In this document: piece by piece, positions 19,677 through 29,817 of the stretch
Numbering within the stretch: position 1 is the first letter of the stretch
How the letters are laid out: each line of letters begins with the position of its first letter
NCBI RefSeq assembly: GCF_905171765.1
Contig: NC_053389.1
Location: 742,513,146 to 742,577,145, forward strand
Reading direction: 5' to 3'
Source: Bufo bufo
Lineage: Eukaryota > Chordata > Amphibia > Anura > Bufonidae
Length of the DNA stretch: 64,000 bases
The notes under the pieces: generated by a model
What the model was told of the DNA's origin: nothing
Databases searched by the model: none
The model's input: only the letters and a program-made list of their open reading frames with translations
Translations under genes and position numbers: made by a program

Positions 19677-22600
19677 ATGTCAGACAGACAAGTGACAGGC
19701 CCTTCAAAGGGAATGGGCAGTGGCCAAAATGTTTGTCACTGGCAAAATTAGCAGCAGAAGAAGGGGGGTGGCAGCAGGAGTCGCAGCGAGAGACCTGAGC
19801 TCCCAGTGTCCTCTAGTGGTCGTGTCTTGAATGGTTGACTCAGTCTTCGACTTCATTGCAAGTGATATCAGACACCCCCAGTCAAGAGTCGGTGGTTCCT
19901 CTGACATGAGGCTTAGTTGGCATGGCACAGGAGCAGGCCCTGTGCCCCTAACTGTCCTCAACCTGCCTCTGTCATTTTCTGTTCCCTCAGCACGACAAGT
20001 ATTATATGCCATAGGCTCGGCTCCACTTTTCAGCGAGGACGAGCTACTAGAGGACAGTCAGCAGCTACTGCCCAGCCAAAATCTGGAGGAGACATCTGCC
20101 GCTTCCTCCGGTAGGTGGATAAGTAGTGATGATGAGAGTCACGTGGCAGCAGGTGTTACGAGCAGTCAGGCTCCTGGCCCTGAGACCATTAAGGGGGACA
20201 TCAGTGACGTGCAGACAGTAGCAGGTGCGTCGTTAGGTCAAAACATTCGGGGCTTAAGCCCCGGATGTTTTGTCCAGTGCCCCGAATGTTATGCTGGATT
20301 GCTGGTAGCATTTTTTTGGCTATTCCAGGTGGGGGGATGATCTGTAGGGTTGCCCAGACAGCTAGGCCCTTCACAGTAGTCTAAACCCCTTTCAGCAGTC
20401 CCCCATTCACTGAAGGGTAAACTGCTGAAAGGGGTTAATAACTACTGTGAAGGGGGGACTGCTAAAAGGAGTTAAAGTACAAGGGGGGTGGGGGGAATGA
20501 TCTGTAGGGTTTCCCAGATGGCTAGGCCCTTCACAGTAGTTATTAACCCCTTTCAGCAGTCCCCCTTTCACTGAAGGGGGGACTGCTGAAAGGGGTTAAT
20601 AACTACTGTGAAGGGGGGACTGCTGAAAGGAGTTAAAGTACAAGGGGGGTGGGGGGATGATCTGTAGGGTTGCCCAGATGGCTAGGCCCTTCACAGTAGT
20701 TATTAACCCCTTTCAGCAGTCCCCCTTTCACTGAAGGGGGGACTGCTGAAAGGGGTTAATAACTACTGTGAAGGGGGGACTGCTGAAAGATGTTAATATC
20801 TACAGTGAAGCCCCCCCCCCCCACGGCGATGGTGGCGTGGCCTCATGGGGTGGGGGTTGTGGTACAGTGGGCTTGTGCCCCAGATTTTTTCAGACCCTAG
20901 CAACGCCCCTAACTTGTGAGCTGGTTGAAGAAGGGGCTTCATCATCAGGAGAAGAGGGTGGCAGCTTGCACATGAGGCTGCAGCTGAGCCAGCAAGGTGT
21001 TAGCGTGGCCATGAGTCAGCAGGGTGGCAGCAGTGGGAGGTCGGGAGCCAAACGTGCCTGGGGTAGACCACCCACTTCGCAGGAGTCTACCTGTCTGGAA
21101 AGTAGTAGTGCAGGAGTTCATGGAGGCAGCGGTAGCAGGCAGTCAGCGCGGAGTGTTGGGGCAAAAATGCCATACTCTGCGGTGTGGCAATTTTTTGTTA
21201 AGCCGCTGGAGGAGGTGAACATGGCCATTTGCCGAATTTGTGGGCAGAAGGTGAAGCGTGGCCAGGCTGCCAAGGCCCTGTATCAACACATGCAGCATCA
21301 CCATAAAGTGGCCTGGAAGAACCGTGGCTCCAATGTAGTGGTCCAGCCAGACCGCAGCAAACGGTGGCACACACCCAATTTCATGCAGTCAGGGCGCCAC
21401 CACCCCAGCCAAAGGAGCTGTCTGTCCTTCCCATCATCTACTGGTCCTGATGCTCCTGCTCCCTGTTCTCCTACTCCTCATCAGTCATTTCGTCAGCAAT
21501 CGATCACCGAAGTGATTGCCAAGAGACAACAGTATGCGTGCACTCATCCGATGGCGCAGTAGCTGAACGTGCTCCTGGCAAAGTTGCTGGTGCTGCCGTC
21601 CCTCCCTTTCCAAGTGGTGGACTCTGCATCTTTCAGAGAACTGATGGCTTGTGCCGAGCCGAAGTGTAGAGTTCCAAGCCGTCATTTATTTGTGAAAAAG
21701 GCAGTACCAGCCCTGCACACATATGTAGAACAGAAGGTGGGCCAGTCCTTGAGCCTGTCGGTGTCTGCCAAAATGCACGGCCGTGCTGGCGTGTGGAGCT
21801 ATAACTATGGTCAAGGATAATATATGTCCTTTACGTCCCACTGGGTAAATATGGTTCCTGCCCAACCACACCAGCAACTTGGCCAGGTGACGCCGATTCC
21901 TCCTCCACGTTCTCACACAGTTGGTTCTGCGACAATGTCCACCTCTGCCTCTTCATCCTCCACCGTGACCTCAGCCTCCACTGCAGTGACAATTCTACAC
22001 CTGTTTGCCTGGGCGAACGGAATCACACACGGGGAGGAACTGCTCTGCGTCCTTCATCAAGACATTGAATCCTGGCTTTCTCCTCAACAACTCAAAATCG
22101 AAACCATGGTAACCAACAACGGAAAGAACATGGTGTCGGCACTGCGTCAAGGAGGGCTTAGCCATGCACCCTGCATGGCGCACGTGTTCAATCTGGATGT
22201 AAAGCGGTTCCTGAAGTCTTCACCCCATCTGCAAGACATCCTGAAAATGGCCAGGAAACTTTGCATGCACTTCAGCAACTCATACACCGCAAAACACACC
22301 CTGCTTGAGCTGCAGCGGCAGAAGGGCATCCCCCAACATAGGCTGATATGCAACGTTTCCACCTGTTGGAATTCCACCCTCCATATGTTGGACCGATTAT
22401 ATGAACAGAGAAAAGCCCTAAACAATTTCTTGATGATACAGGCAGACAGAGGTACTCCCCTGTGTAACTTCGATGGTAGCCAGTGGCAGCTCATGCGTGA
22501 AACCTGCCATTTGCTCAGGATCTTTGAGGAGGCCACTTTATTTGTCAGTCGCCAGGAGTACGGGATGAACAACATAATTTCACTGATTCATGTCCTGGAA

Positions 22601-23301
22601 CAGATGCTGCTAAATCTGGCTAGCCAAGGGACAGACAGGAGATGTGGTGCCTACTTCTCCCGGCCACATGAGCCCAGTGGGGGCTGAACTAGAGGAAGAG
22701 GAAAACATTCAAACAATGCATAGAGAAAAGGGTGTTTTTTCTACACAGAAGAGGAGGAGCAGGCGCAGCCGGGGGAGCTACACGGCGATGAGGAAGACGA
22801 GGCAGATTACCCAGAAACACTGTGGCAGTATGCAGTGTAGATGGAGGCAGGGAGTCCCTCTGAGTCACTTGCGCAAATGGCCCGATGCATGCTCAGTTGC
22901 TTGTGTAGTGACAGCTGAATTGTCACCATTCTGCAGAGGGATGACTTCTGGCTCTCCACCCTGTTAGACCCTTGCTACCGGTCCAAAATGAGAGGGAGGA
23001 CAAACTGAACTACTATCGAGACATCCTATGTAGTCAGTTGGCCGCTGCCTATGTGCGCCATCGCCCATGCGCTCGCGTTCCACTGCCATGGCTGCTGGGG
23101 GGTTGGGCCAGGAGCAGTACCAGCTCCATCAGCAGCAACTTAAGTCTAGAGTCGACAATGAGCAGTTTTCTTCAGCTGCCTACTGAAGAAACTACTCACC
23201 AGCAGCAGCAGGTAGACATAGAGCAGAACCTGAACCAGCTGGTTGTGGCATACTTGGAGTACACCCTGCCACTCCACATTGAAGATCCAATGGACTACTG
23301 A
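19677..23301 (+). pseudogene. hAT (Ac-like, BED-finger) transposase, copy D
   Basis: The N-terminus opens MSDRQVTGPSKGMGSGQ, then breaks. After the palindromic satellites, a 264-residue frame (20768-21562) has a BED finger: MPYSAVWQFFV, CRICGQKV, HMQHHHKVAW. A frame break leads to VDSASFRELM (about 21620), then SFTSHWVNMVP (about 21826). A 287-residue frame (21824-22687) has VTNNGKNMVSAL, APCMAHVFNLDVKRFL and NVSTCWNSTLHML, the last with Cys replacing the usual Arg. The C-terminal part up to 23301 is frameshifted and the hATC segment is poorly preserved. It is a distinct subfamily from copies A and B. Confidence 0.85.
20338..20800. repeat. Palindromic satellite, 160-bp unit, three copies
   Basis: TGATCTGTAGGGTT recurs at 20338, 20498 and 20658. 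Each unit holds a long inverted repeat: CCCTTCACAGTAGTTATTAA and CCCCTTTCAGCAGTCCCCC are followed by their near-exact complements. One unit can thus fold into a hairpin with a stem of about 40 bp. It interrupts the hAT D transposase between the N-terminal leader and the BED finger. Confidence 0.9.
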
Positions 23302-23329
23302 GCAGCCAAACTCGAACCACAACAGGCCT

Positions 23330-23550
23330 AGTTTTTTTCATCTGAAGTCATGATTCCTCCCTGCTTAAGTTGCTTGTGGGCCAATGAGTCAAGAAGCAAG
23401 AAGCAGGGAGGAATCATGACTTCAGATGGAAACGAATTGACGAATATTCAAAAAACAAATATACAGCACTATATTCGAAATATTCGCGAATTCTTGAAGT
23501 TGCGATATTCAAGATAAAAATTTGCTTTCGAATATTCACACTCAACACTA
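23330..23550. mobile_element. Nested hAT MITE fragment with hairpin
   Basis: An inverted repeat (CATCTGAAGTCATGATTCCT at 23339 and its complement ending at about 23430) is followed by CGAATATTC-rich sequence. It ends TTCGAATATTCACACTCAACACTA at about 23550, the form of another hAT terminus (TAGTGTTGAG on the reverse strand). The left terminus is not found. It lies immediately after the hAT D transposase. Confidence 0.5.
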
Positions 23551-23599
23551 CCACACATCTGCTGCCAGGTGCTCCTACTGCCACACACCATCTTCAGCT

Positions 23600-24530
23600 G
23601 GTACTGGTATTTCCCCCCACCTCACCACTATGTCACTGGGCGACTCTGTGGTCTCCTCATGCTGCTGCAACCTCACAACTCTGTGGTCTCCTCATGCTGC
23701 TGCCACCTCCCTACTCTGTAACTGGCCCACTTTATGGTCTCCTCATGCTGCTGCCAGTTTACCACTCTGTCACTGCGCCACTCTGTGGTCTCGTCATGCT
23801 GCTGCCACCTCAACACTGTGTTATTGAGCCATTGTGTGGTCTCCTCATGCTGCTGCAACCTCACCACTCTGTGGTCTCCACATGTTGCTGCCAGCTCAAC
23901 ACTATGTCACTGGGCCACTCTATGGTCTCCTCATGCTGCTGTCAGCTCATCACCCTGTCACTGAGACACTCTGTGGTCTCTTCATGCTGCTGCCACCTCA
24001 CCACTATGTCACTGGGCCACTCTGTGGTCTCCTCATGCTGCTTCCACCTCCCCTCTTTGTCACTGGGTCACTGGGCCACTCTTTGGTCTCCTCATGCTGC
24101 TGCCAGCACACCACTATGTCAATGGGCTACTCTGTGGTCTCCTCATGCTGCTGCCACATCAGCACTCTGTGGTCTCCTTATGCTGCTGCTAGCTCACCAC
24201 TATGTCACTGGGCCACTCTGTGGTCTCCTCATGCTGCTGCCACCTCACCACTCTGTGGTCTTCTCATGCTGCTGCCACCTCACCACTCTGTGGTCTCCTC
24301 ATGCTGCTGCCACCTCACTACTCTGTGGTCTCCTCATGCTGCTATCAGCTCACCACTATGTCACTGGGCCACTTTGTGGTCTCCTCGTGCTGCTGTCACC
24401 TCACCACTCTGTAGTCTCCTCATCCTGCATCCACCTCAACACTCTGTCATTGGCTACTCTGTGGTCTTCTCATGCTGCTGCTACCTCACCACTCTGTCAT
24501 TGGGCCCCTCTGTGGACTTTTAATGCTGTT
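23600..24530. repeat. Minisatellite, 33-51 bp units
   Basis: About 25 units of CTGTGGTCTCCTCATGCTGC plus CACCTCACCACT recur, many with an added TATGTCACTGGGCCA block. Most lengths are multiples of three, so long open frames pass through in more than one frame. I regard these as non-genic. Confidence 0.95.
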
Positions 24531-25446
24531 CCCACCCTCCCCAATCCATGACTGGGCCATTATTTTGCATTTTTGGCCTGGATGACATCACCATTTATTT
24601 CACCTTTCCGTCAGAAGGAAGGAAAAACGAGACACACAACGGATCCTGTCTATGTAGCAGCTGTAAGGCCTGTAACAAATGGTCCCTATTTTGCATCAGA
24701 ATTGGCTTATGATTTGGTAGCCAAAAGCAGGAGTGGGTACAAAACACAGAAGACATGCAAATATTCCATTCACATGTCATCTCTGTTTTGGATCCACTCC
24801 TGTTTTTTTTTTTGGCTTCAGCAATACTGATTAATTACTGACAAAATGCTGACCGAGTGAAGGCGGATGCTCAACAGACAGGATCCGTTTTTTGGGGATT
24901 ATTGTTCTGACGGATCAGAGGAAGGACAAAATAATCAGTGACGTCAACACAAACTTACTGCTGACACCCTCTCCACTCTGACAGGTGGGCTCTACTTGTA
25001 TAAGCATTTAATAGAACAGGTTTTGTAGACATCTATGTGGAATCAGCTGATGACGGTGTAAAACGAGTGCGCTCTTTCACGCTATAGTAGGATCTTGAGC
25101 CTCTACATGGTTCTTTATACCTGGCGCTCACATTGACCTAAGTTCACACTTGTTATTTGGTCAGTTTTGGCCCCATGAAGCATACAGTGATTCTAAGAGC
25201 GAAGCCTGTCATCTGCATGTCATACTGACTCACAGTATTGTTTCACTACCACAGCAGACTCCTTATGCGTGTTTCTGCAAGGCACAGTGTTCTACACCAC
25301 TATACAGGCTCTCTGCAGCCCGGAAATAGAAGTTTTTTTAACGAGATTCGCCACGAATAAATACAGATCGAATCAAATCTTTTTGGAACATTCGGCGAAC
25401 TGACCAAATCGAATTTTTGAGAAATTCGCTCATCTCTATTTGGCAT

Positions 25447-26470
25447 CACTGCATTTGTGTAGATACTGTATGCCCCTGTATATGTTATCTTTTAATGGCA
25501 TTTTTATACATTTTTTCAATAAAGATGTATATGCATTTTTGTAATCTTAGGCAACTTTATATTATAAAGGGATAATTTGAGAGTGGCGAAGACAGATATT
25601 GCACTATAGTGCAGTATTATCTGGTTTGCTGTACAACTCAGCTGTCAGATGTTATTTCTCTGCTGGATACTATGAAATGGATTCACTTGGCTGTATGATG
25701 TGGTGAAGGTAGAACATAGGTACTAGTATCAACACTGTTGTTGCTAAATGTAATTGCTCAATAGTTGTTCAGAATTTGTGCACAAAGCTGTAACTGGAAA
25801 CATATGGGACATCTGGATTACAGTTGGGGATATTATTTCAACAAGGAAATCCATGTAGAGGTAGAATGCGAACTTGGAGCCGTTGAGATAATACCACCTA
25901 AGCCCATTAACCCATTTTCATCCAATTCATTTTACATAGTGGTGAATGATCTACAATTGGAAGATTATAATAATAAAATGTCTGTTACAGATTAACGCTA
26001 TGAAGACGTCACAAAAAGATTAGTAATTTAGATATGCTGAAACCACAAATCAGCAGTCTAAATATTGTGACATTCACTCATACTCCAGGCTCTGTGTGCT
26101 GACATTATAATTCTCATAATGTCTAAGTATCTATTTGGTGTAATACCCAATACCAGGATAATAGGTAGCCATGCTTCTATTTCATCTTTGTCCCGTATCT
26201 TGCAAATGGAAGACCTCTATCAGGTTTGGCTTGACATTACCACATTTATAACAAATTGTGACAGAGGGTCCTGGGGCTGCCAATCCCATTTCCATGAACA
26301 TTTTGTACTTAATTTTCTATACTGCAGAAGCATATCAATGTGCAGGACTTCACCACCCATTAGAATTGTGATGAAAGATAGATAAACAGAATTTGCAGGC
26401 AGCACAGCAGACAAAAATCAGTAAAGAGGGGTGCCAGTGGCTGTGAAGGCGATCCACCAACCATCCAACG
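25447..26470. other. No recognised feature
   Basis: AT-rich sequence with two short frames (25765-25995 and 26119-26385) that show no domain, splice context or repeat-family motif I recognise. Host intronic or intergenic DNA is likely. Confidence 0.5.
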
Positions 26471-26630
26471 AATAGAAAACGAATTCCACGGCACTTCCCA
26501 TAAAAAGATGTGTTTATTCACCAAATAACAGCAACGTTTCGGTCCTCTCAATGGGACCTTTCTCACTGTTTGTTATTTGGTGAATAAACACATCTTTTTT
26601 TGGGAAGTGCCGTGGAATTTGTTTTCTAGA
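26471..26630. repeat. Long palindrome around a hammerhead-like loop, Penelope pLTR-like
   Basis: An arm of about 58 bp (26471-26530, with GGCACTTCCCATAAAAAGAT) is mirrored at 26571-26630 with few mismatches, around a 40-base centre. On the minus strand the centre reads TGAGAAAGGTCC, then GGACCGAAACGTT: a short stem-loop followed by GAAAC. The same order of TTTATTC, spacer and ACGTTTCG occurs near 50.52 kb in the Penelope 3' region, so this is probably a snapped-back Penelope terminal fragment. Confidence 0.65.
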
Positions 26631-26632
26631 TA

Positions 26633-28280
26633 CAGTCAGCTCCATAAATATTGGGACATCAACACAATTCTAAAATTTTGGGCTCTATACACCACCACAA
26701 TGGATATGAAATGAAACGTACAAGATGTGCTTTAACTGCAGACTGTCAGCTTTAATTTGAGGGTATTTACCGTACATCCAAATCAGGTGAATGGTGTAGG
26801 AATTACAACAGTTTGCATATGTGCCTCCCACTTGTTAAGGAACCAAAGGTAATGGGACAGAATAATAATCATAAATCAAACTTTTTTTAATACTTGGTTG
26901 CAAATCTTTTGCAGTCAATTACAGCCTGAAGTCTGGAACACATAGACATCACCAGACGCTGGGTTTCATCCCTGGTGATGCTCTGCCAGGCCTATACTGA
27001 AACTGTCTTCAGTTCCTGCTTGTTTTTGGGGCATTTTCCCTTCAGTTTTGTCTTCAGCAAGTGAAATGCATGCTCAGTCGGATTCAGGTCAGGTGATTGA
27101 CATGGCCATTGCATAACATTCCACTTCTTTCCCTTAAAAAACTCTTTGGTTGCTTTTGCAGTATGCTTTGGGTCATTGTCTATCTGCACTGTGAAGCGCC
27201 GCCCAATGAGTTCTGAAGCATTTGGCTGAATATGAGCAGATAATATTGCCCGAAACACTTCAAAATTCATCCTGCTGCTTTTGTCAGCAGTCACATCATC
27301 AATAAATACAAGAGAACCAGTTCCCTTTGGCAGCCATACATGCCCACGCCATGACACTACCAACACCATGCTTCACTGATGAGGTGGTATGATTAGGATC
27401 ATGAGCAGTTCTTTTCCTTCTCCATACTCTTCTCTTCCCATCACTCTGGTACAAGTTGATCTTGGTCTCATCTGTCCATAGGATGTTGTTCTAGAACTGT
27501 GAAGGCTTTTTTAGATGTCGTTTGGCAAACTCTAATCTGGCCTTCCTGTTTTTGAGGCTCACCAATGGTTTACATCTTGTGGTGAACCCTCTGTATTCAC
27601 TCTGGTGAAGTCTTCTCTTGATTGTTGACTTTGACACACATACACCTACCTACTGGAGAGTGTTCTTGATCTGGCCAACTGTTGTGAAGGGTGATTTCTT
27701 CACCAGGGAAAGAATTCTTTGGTCATCCACCACAGTTGTTTTCGTGGTCTTCCGGGTCTTTTGGTGTTGCTGAGCTCACCGGTGAGTTCCTTCTTTTTAA
27801 GAATGTTCCAAATAGTTGTTTTGGCCATGCCTAATGTTTTTGCTATCTCTCTGATGGGTTTATTTTGTTTTTTCAGCCTAATGATGGCTTGCTTCACTGA
27901 TAGTGACAGCTCTTTGGATCTCATTTTGAGAATTGACAACGACAGATTCCAAATGCAAATAGCACATTTGAAATGAACTATGGACCTTTAATCTGCTCAT
28001 TGTAATTATGATAATGAGGGAATAACACACACCTGGCTATGGGACAGCTGAGAAGTCAAATGTCCCATTACTTTTGGTCCCTTAACAAGTGGGAGGCACA
28101 TATGCAAACTGTTGTAATTCCTACACCATTCACCTGATTTGGACGTAAATACCCTCAAATTAAAGCTGACAGTCTGCAGTTAAATCAGATCTTGTTCGTT
28201 TCATTTCAAATCCACTGTGGGTGTATAGAGCCAAAAATGTTAGAATTGTGTTGATGTCCCAATATTTATGGACCTGGCTG
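26633..28280 (-). mobile_element. Tc1-like transposon copy 1, long TIRs, full length
   Basis: The ends CAGTCAGCTCCATAAATATT and AATATTTATGGACCTGGCTG lie between TA dinucleotides. Inverted similarity extends inward about 220 bases, including GGGACATCAACACAATT and GTGGGAGGCACATATGCAAA. The transposase lies on the minus strand. The element is directly followed by a GATA microsatellite and preceded by the palindrome. Confidence 0.9.
26887..27939 (-). pseudogene. Tc1-like transposase, copy 1
   Basis: The N-terminus (27939-27700) has a paired-type helix-turn-helix, with KQNKPIREIAKTLGMAKTT, followed by KRPGRPRK, an AT-hook-like GRPR linker. A frameshift follows near 27710. The catalytic part reads a DETKI-type first Asp (about 27470), then DNDPKHTAKATKEFF (second Asp) and SPDLNPTEHAFHLLK with the Glu, consistent with DD34E. 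It ends ...IKY-like just before the TIR. The breaks make it inactive as it stands. Confidence 0.85.
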
Positions 28281-28326
28281 TAGATAGATAGATAGATAGA
28301 TAGATAGATGGATAGATAGATAGATA
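28281..28326. repeat. GATA microsatellite
   Basis: About eleven GATA units, with one GATG variant, start at the TA at the right end of Tc1 copy 1. Confidence 0.95.
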
Positions 28327-28329
28327 AAA

Positions 28330-28480
28330 GGAAGTAGAGCAGCACAGAAAATAATCTTGAGTTGGTGTGCCAGCGACTGAGAATGTGACTAAAACCTCCA
28401 GAAAAAAACAATAGAAAATTTCCACAGCATTCCAAAATATGAGTAAATTGTGTCCTTTATTCGCCAGACAGTGGGGTGCT
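28330..28480. repeat. Possible Penelope terminal remnant
   Basis: AGAGCAGCACAGAAAATAA, ATTCCAAAATATGAG and GTCCTTTATTCGCCAGACAG resemble the stretch before ACGTTTCG in the two other Penelope-like terminal regions (26.5 and 50.5 kb), but the ACGTTTCG motif itself is missing. Weak call. Confidence 0.3.
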
Positions 28481-28709
28481 GTGAAATTTTTGTATTGTAT
28501 AGATATATATTGTGTAGATAGATTAGATTGGTTCATCTCATCCGCAGGACTTCTTCACTGGTGGGGGCTGTCATTGCTAGATTAACCTGGCCGAACATTT
28601 ATCCCTACCCTGACAATTTTTGGCTGCTGTGTGTATCAGAGCAAGAACAGAGTAAGTAATAATTTAAGTTTCTCTTCTATCCCTGGTTATTTTAGTTAAG
28701 GTAAGGTTA

Positions 28710-29416
28710 AGGTAAGACTGTGCAGTGTCTGGGTTTGAGGTGGTCCCCAGTGCTACGCTGGGTCTCCTGGAGATTGTCGAGTTGTCACCACGTGTTTTTG
28801 ATCTTCAGGGATGGTAAGACGTTGTGCACTCAATACGAAATGAGTCCAAACAGTCAGGGTCTACAGTAAACCAGTGTGTTTCTTTACTGAAGAAACAAAA
28901 GTACAAAACATTACAGGCAAGGCACTGAGCCTGCTTCTCCAGTCTCCTCCTTAGCAGAAGAAGATTTGCTGCTGAGGATAGGCCTGAGCTAGCTGTCTAT
29001 CTCACTGTCAGATGGCTGGTATCCTGGTCAAAGTCTGGTGATCCAGGGTCTGTGGCAGAGTATGCCAATCTCAGCGTCTTGTTCTGTTCTATCAAGTAGT
29101 CTGGTAGAGTCTCTTCTTCTAAGCACTAATTCCTAACTGCAGAACTCTAGGGGCTCTGACTTCTCTCCTTATATACAGTTTCTAGCTGAACTAGAACCTT
29201 CTAGAGGAAGGGGTGGAGTGGAGATGCTTAGCCCAAACAGATACAAAGTTACAATTTACATATGTCATAGACTTACATTAGTCCTTCAATAATACCTAAT
29301 GGGAATGACAAAGCAGTTTTTACAGACAAACATAATAACATAGCTAAACCAGACATTCAAAAGGTCAGTCTGTCTAGTTTTTGGTGGTAAACAGGCTTTT
29401 GTTTTCCTCCAAAACA
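28710..29416 (-). mobile_element. LTR candidate, minus strand
   Basis: On the minus strand the sequence has TGTTTTGGAGG near 29416, then a TATATAAGGAGAGAAG promoter-like motif (about 29176). About 300 bases on is TTCAGTAAAGAAACACAC, an AGTAAA-type polyadenylation context, followed by a tail with AATCTCCAGGAGACCC. The TATA-to-polyA spacing and overall layout parallel the LTR candidate at 10686-11806. Ends and target duplication were not fixed, and no internal coding region adjoins it. Confidence 0.45.
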
Positions 29417-29588
29417 TACTCTTCTTTAACCCTTATGGTAACTAAGTAAAATTCTTAGCTTCTCATTATTAGCTAGAAAGTCCCAAAAGTCTTATAATAT
29501 TAAATAACCCTTTCCATACTACCATGCAAATACACTGCAAATTAACAGGATATATATCACGACAAACATATAAAATGCAGTTACACAG
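29417..29588. other. No recognised feature
   Basis: AT-rich sequence without motifs. Confidence 0.5.
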
Positions 29589-29640
29589 TAAAGGGGTTGT
29601 CTTGGTTTTTACTATTGATGACTTATCCTGTCATCCACCA
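29589..29640 (+). repeat. Short interspersed repeat core fragment
   Basis: AAAGGGGTTGTCTTGG, then ACTATTGATGACTTATCC, match the start of the repeat at 39.77 and 40.05 kb; only the first 50 bases remain. Confidence 0.5.
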
Positions 29641-29657
29641 GAGAGTTTGCCCTAGTG

Positions 29658-29809
29658 CAGTAATGGCGAACCTTTTACGGACCGAGTGCCCAAACTGCAA
29701 CCCAAAACCCACTTATTTATCGCAAAGTGCCAACACGGAAATTTAAGGCATATTGGTACACCATAGACTTTATCCAGGGTGCACCTGTGCCATAGGTTCC
29801 CCACCACTA
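29658..29809. mobile_element. 152-bp hAT-type MITE
   Basis: The ends CAGTAATGGCGAACCTTTT and AGGTTCCCCACCACTA form TIRs. Flanking 8-mers CCCTAGTG and TTCTAGTG agree at six of eight positions. The interior has AGTGCCCAAACTGCAACCC and CGCAAAGTGCC, and it is non-coding. Confidence 0.65.
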
Positions 29810-29817
29810 TTCTAGTG

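Larger units (their letters stand above)
18417..25438 (+). mobile_element. hAT element copy D, complete between TIRs (7.0 kb)
   Basis: The left TIR TAGAGATGAGCAAATC and right TIR GAAATTCGCTCATCTCTA are inverted copies flanked by an 8-bp duplication with one mismatch. In order it contains a TATA-bearing 5' region, a tandem array (18.95-19.65 kb), a decayed transposase (19677-23301) holding palindromic satellites, a nested hAT fragment, a long minisatellite (23.6-24.5 kb) and a 3' region. The 7-kb length is large for a hAT and is explained by the arrays. Confidence 0.85.

Noticed and set aside
23694..24551. Open frames of 285 and 229 codons on the plus strand
   Set aside because: They run through a minisatellite whose units are mostly multiples of three, so stops are absent in two frames at once. 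The sequence is repetitive Leu/Cys/Ser without a domain.
25765..26385. Two short frames that could be host exons
   Set aside because: No recognisable protein family, no convincing splice acceptor/donor pair and no neighbouring exon.
28710..29416. Exact LTR ends for the minus-strand LTR candidate
   Set aside because: TG and CA candidates exist, but flanking 4-6-mers do not match, so I did not fix the boundaries.
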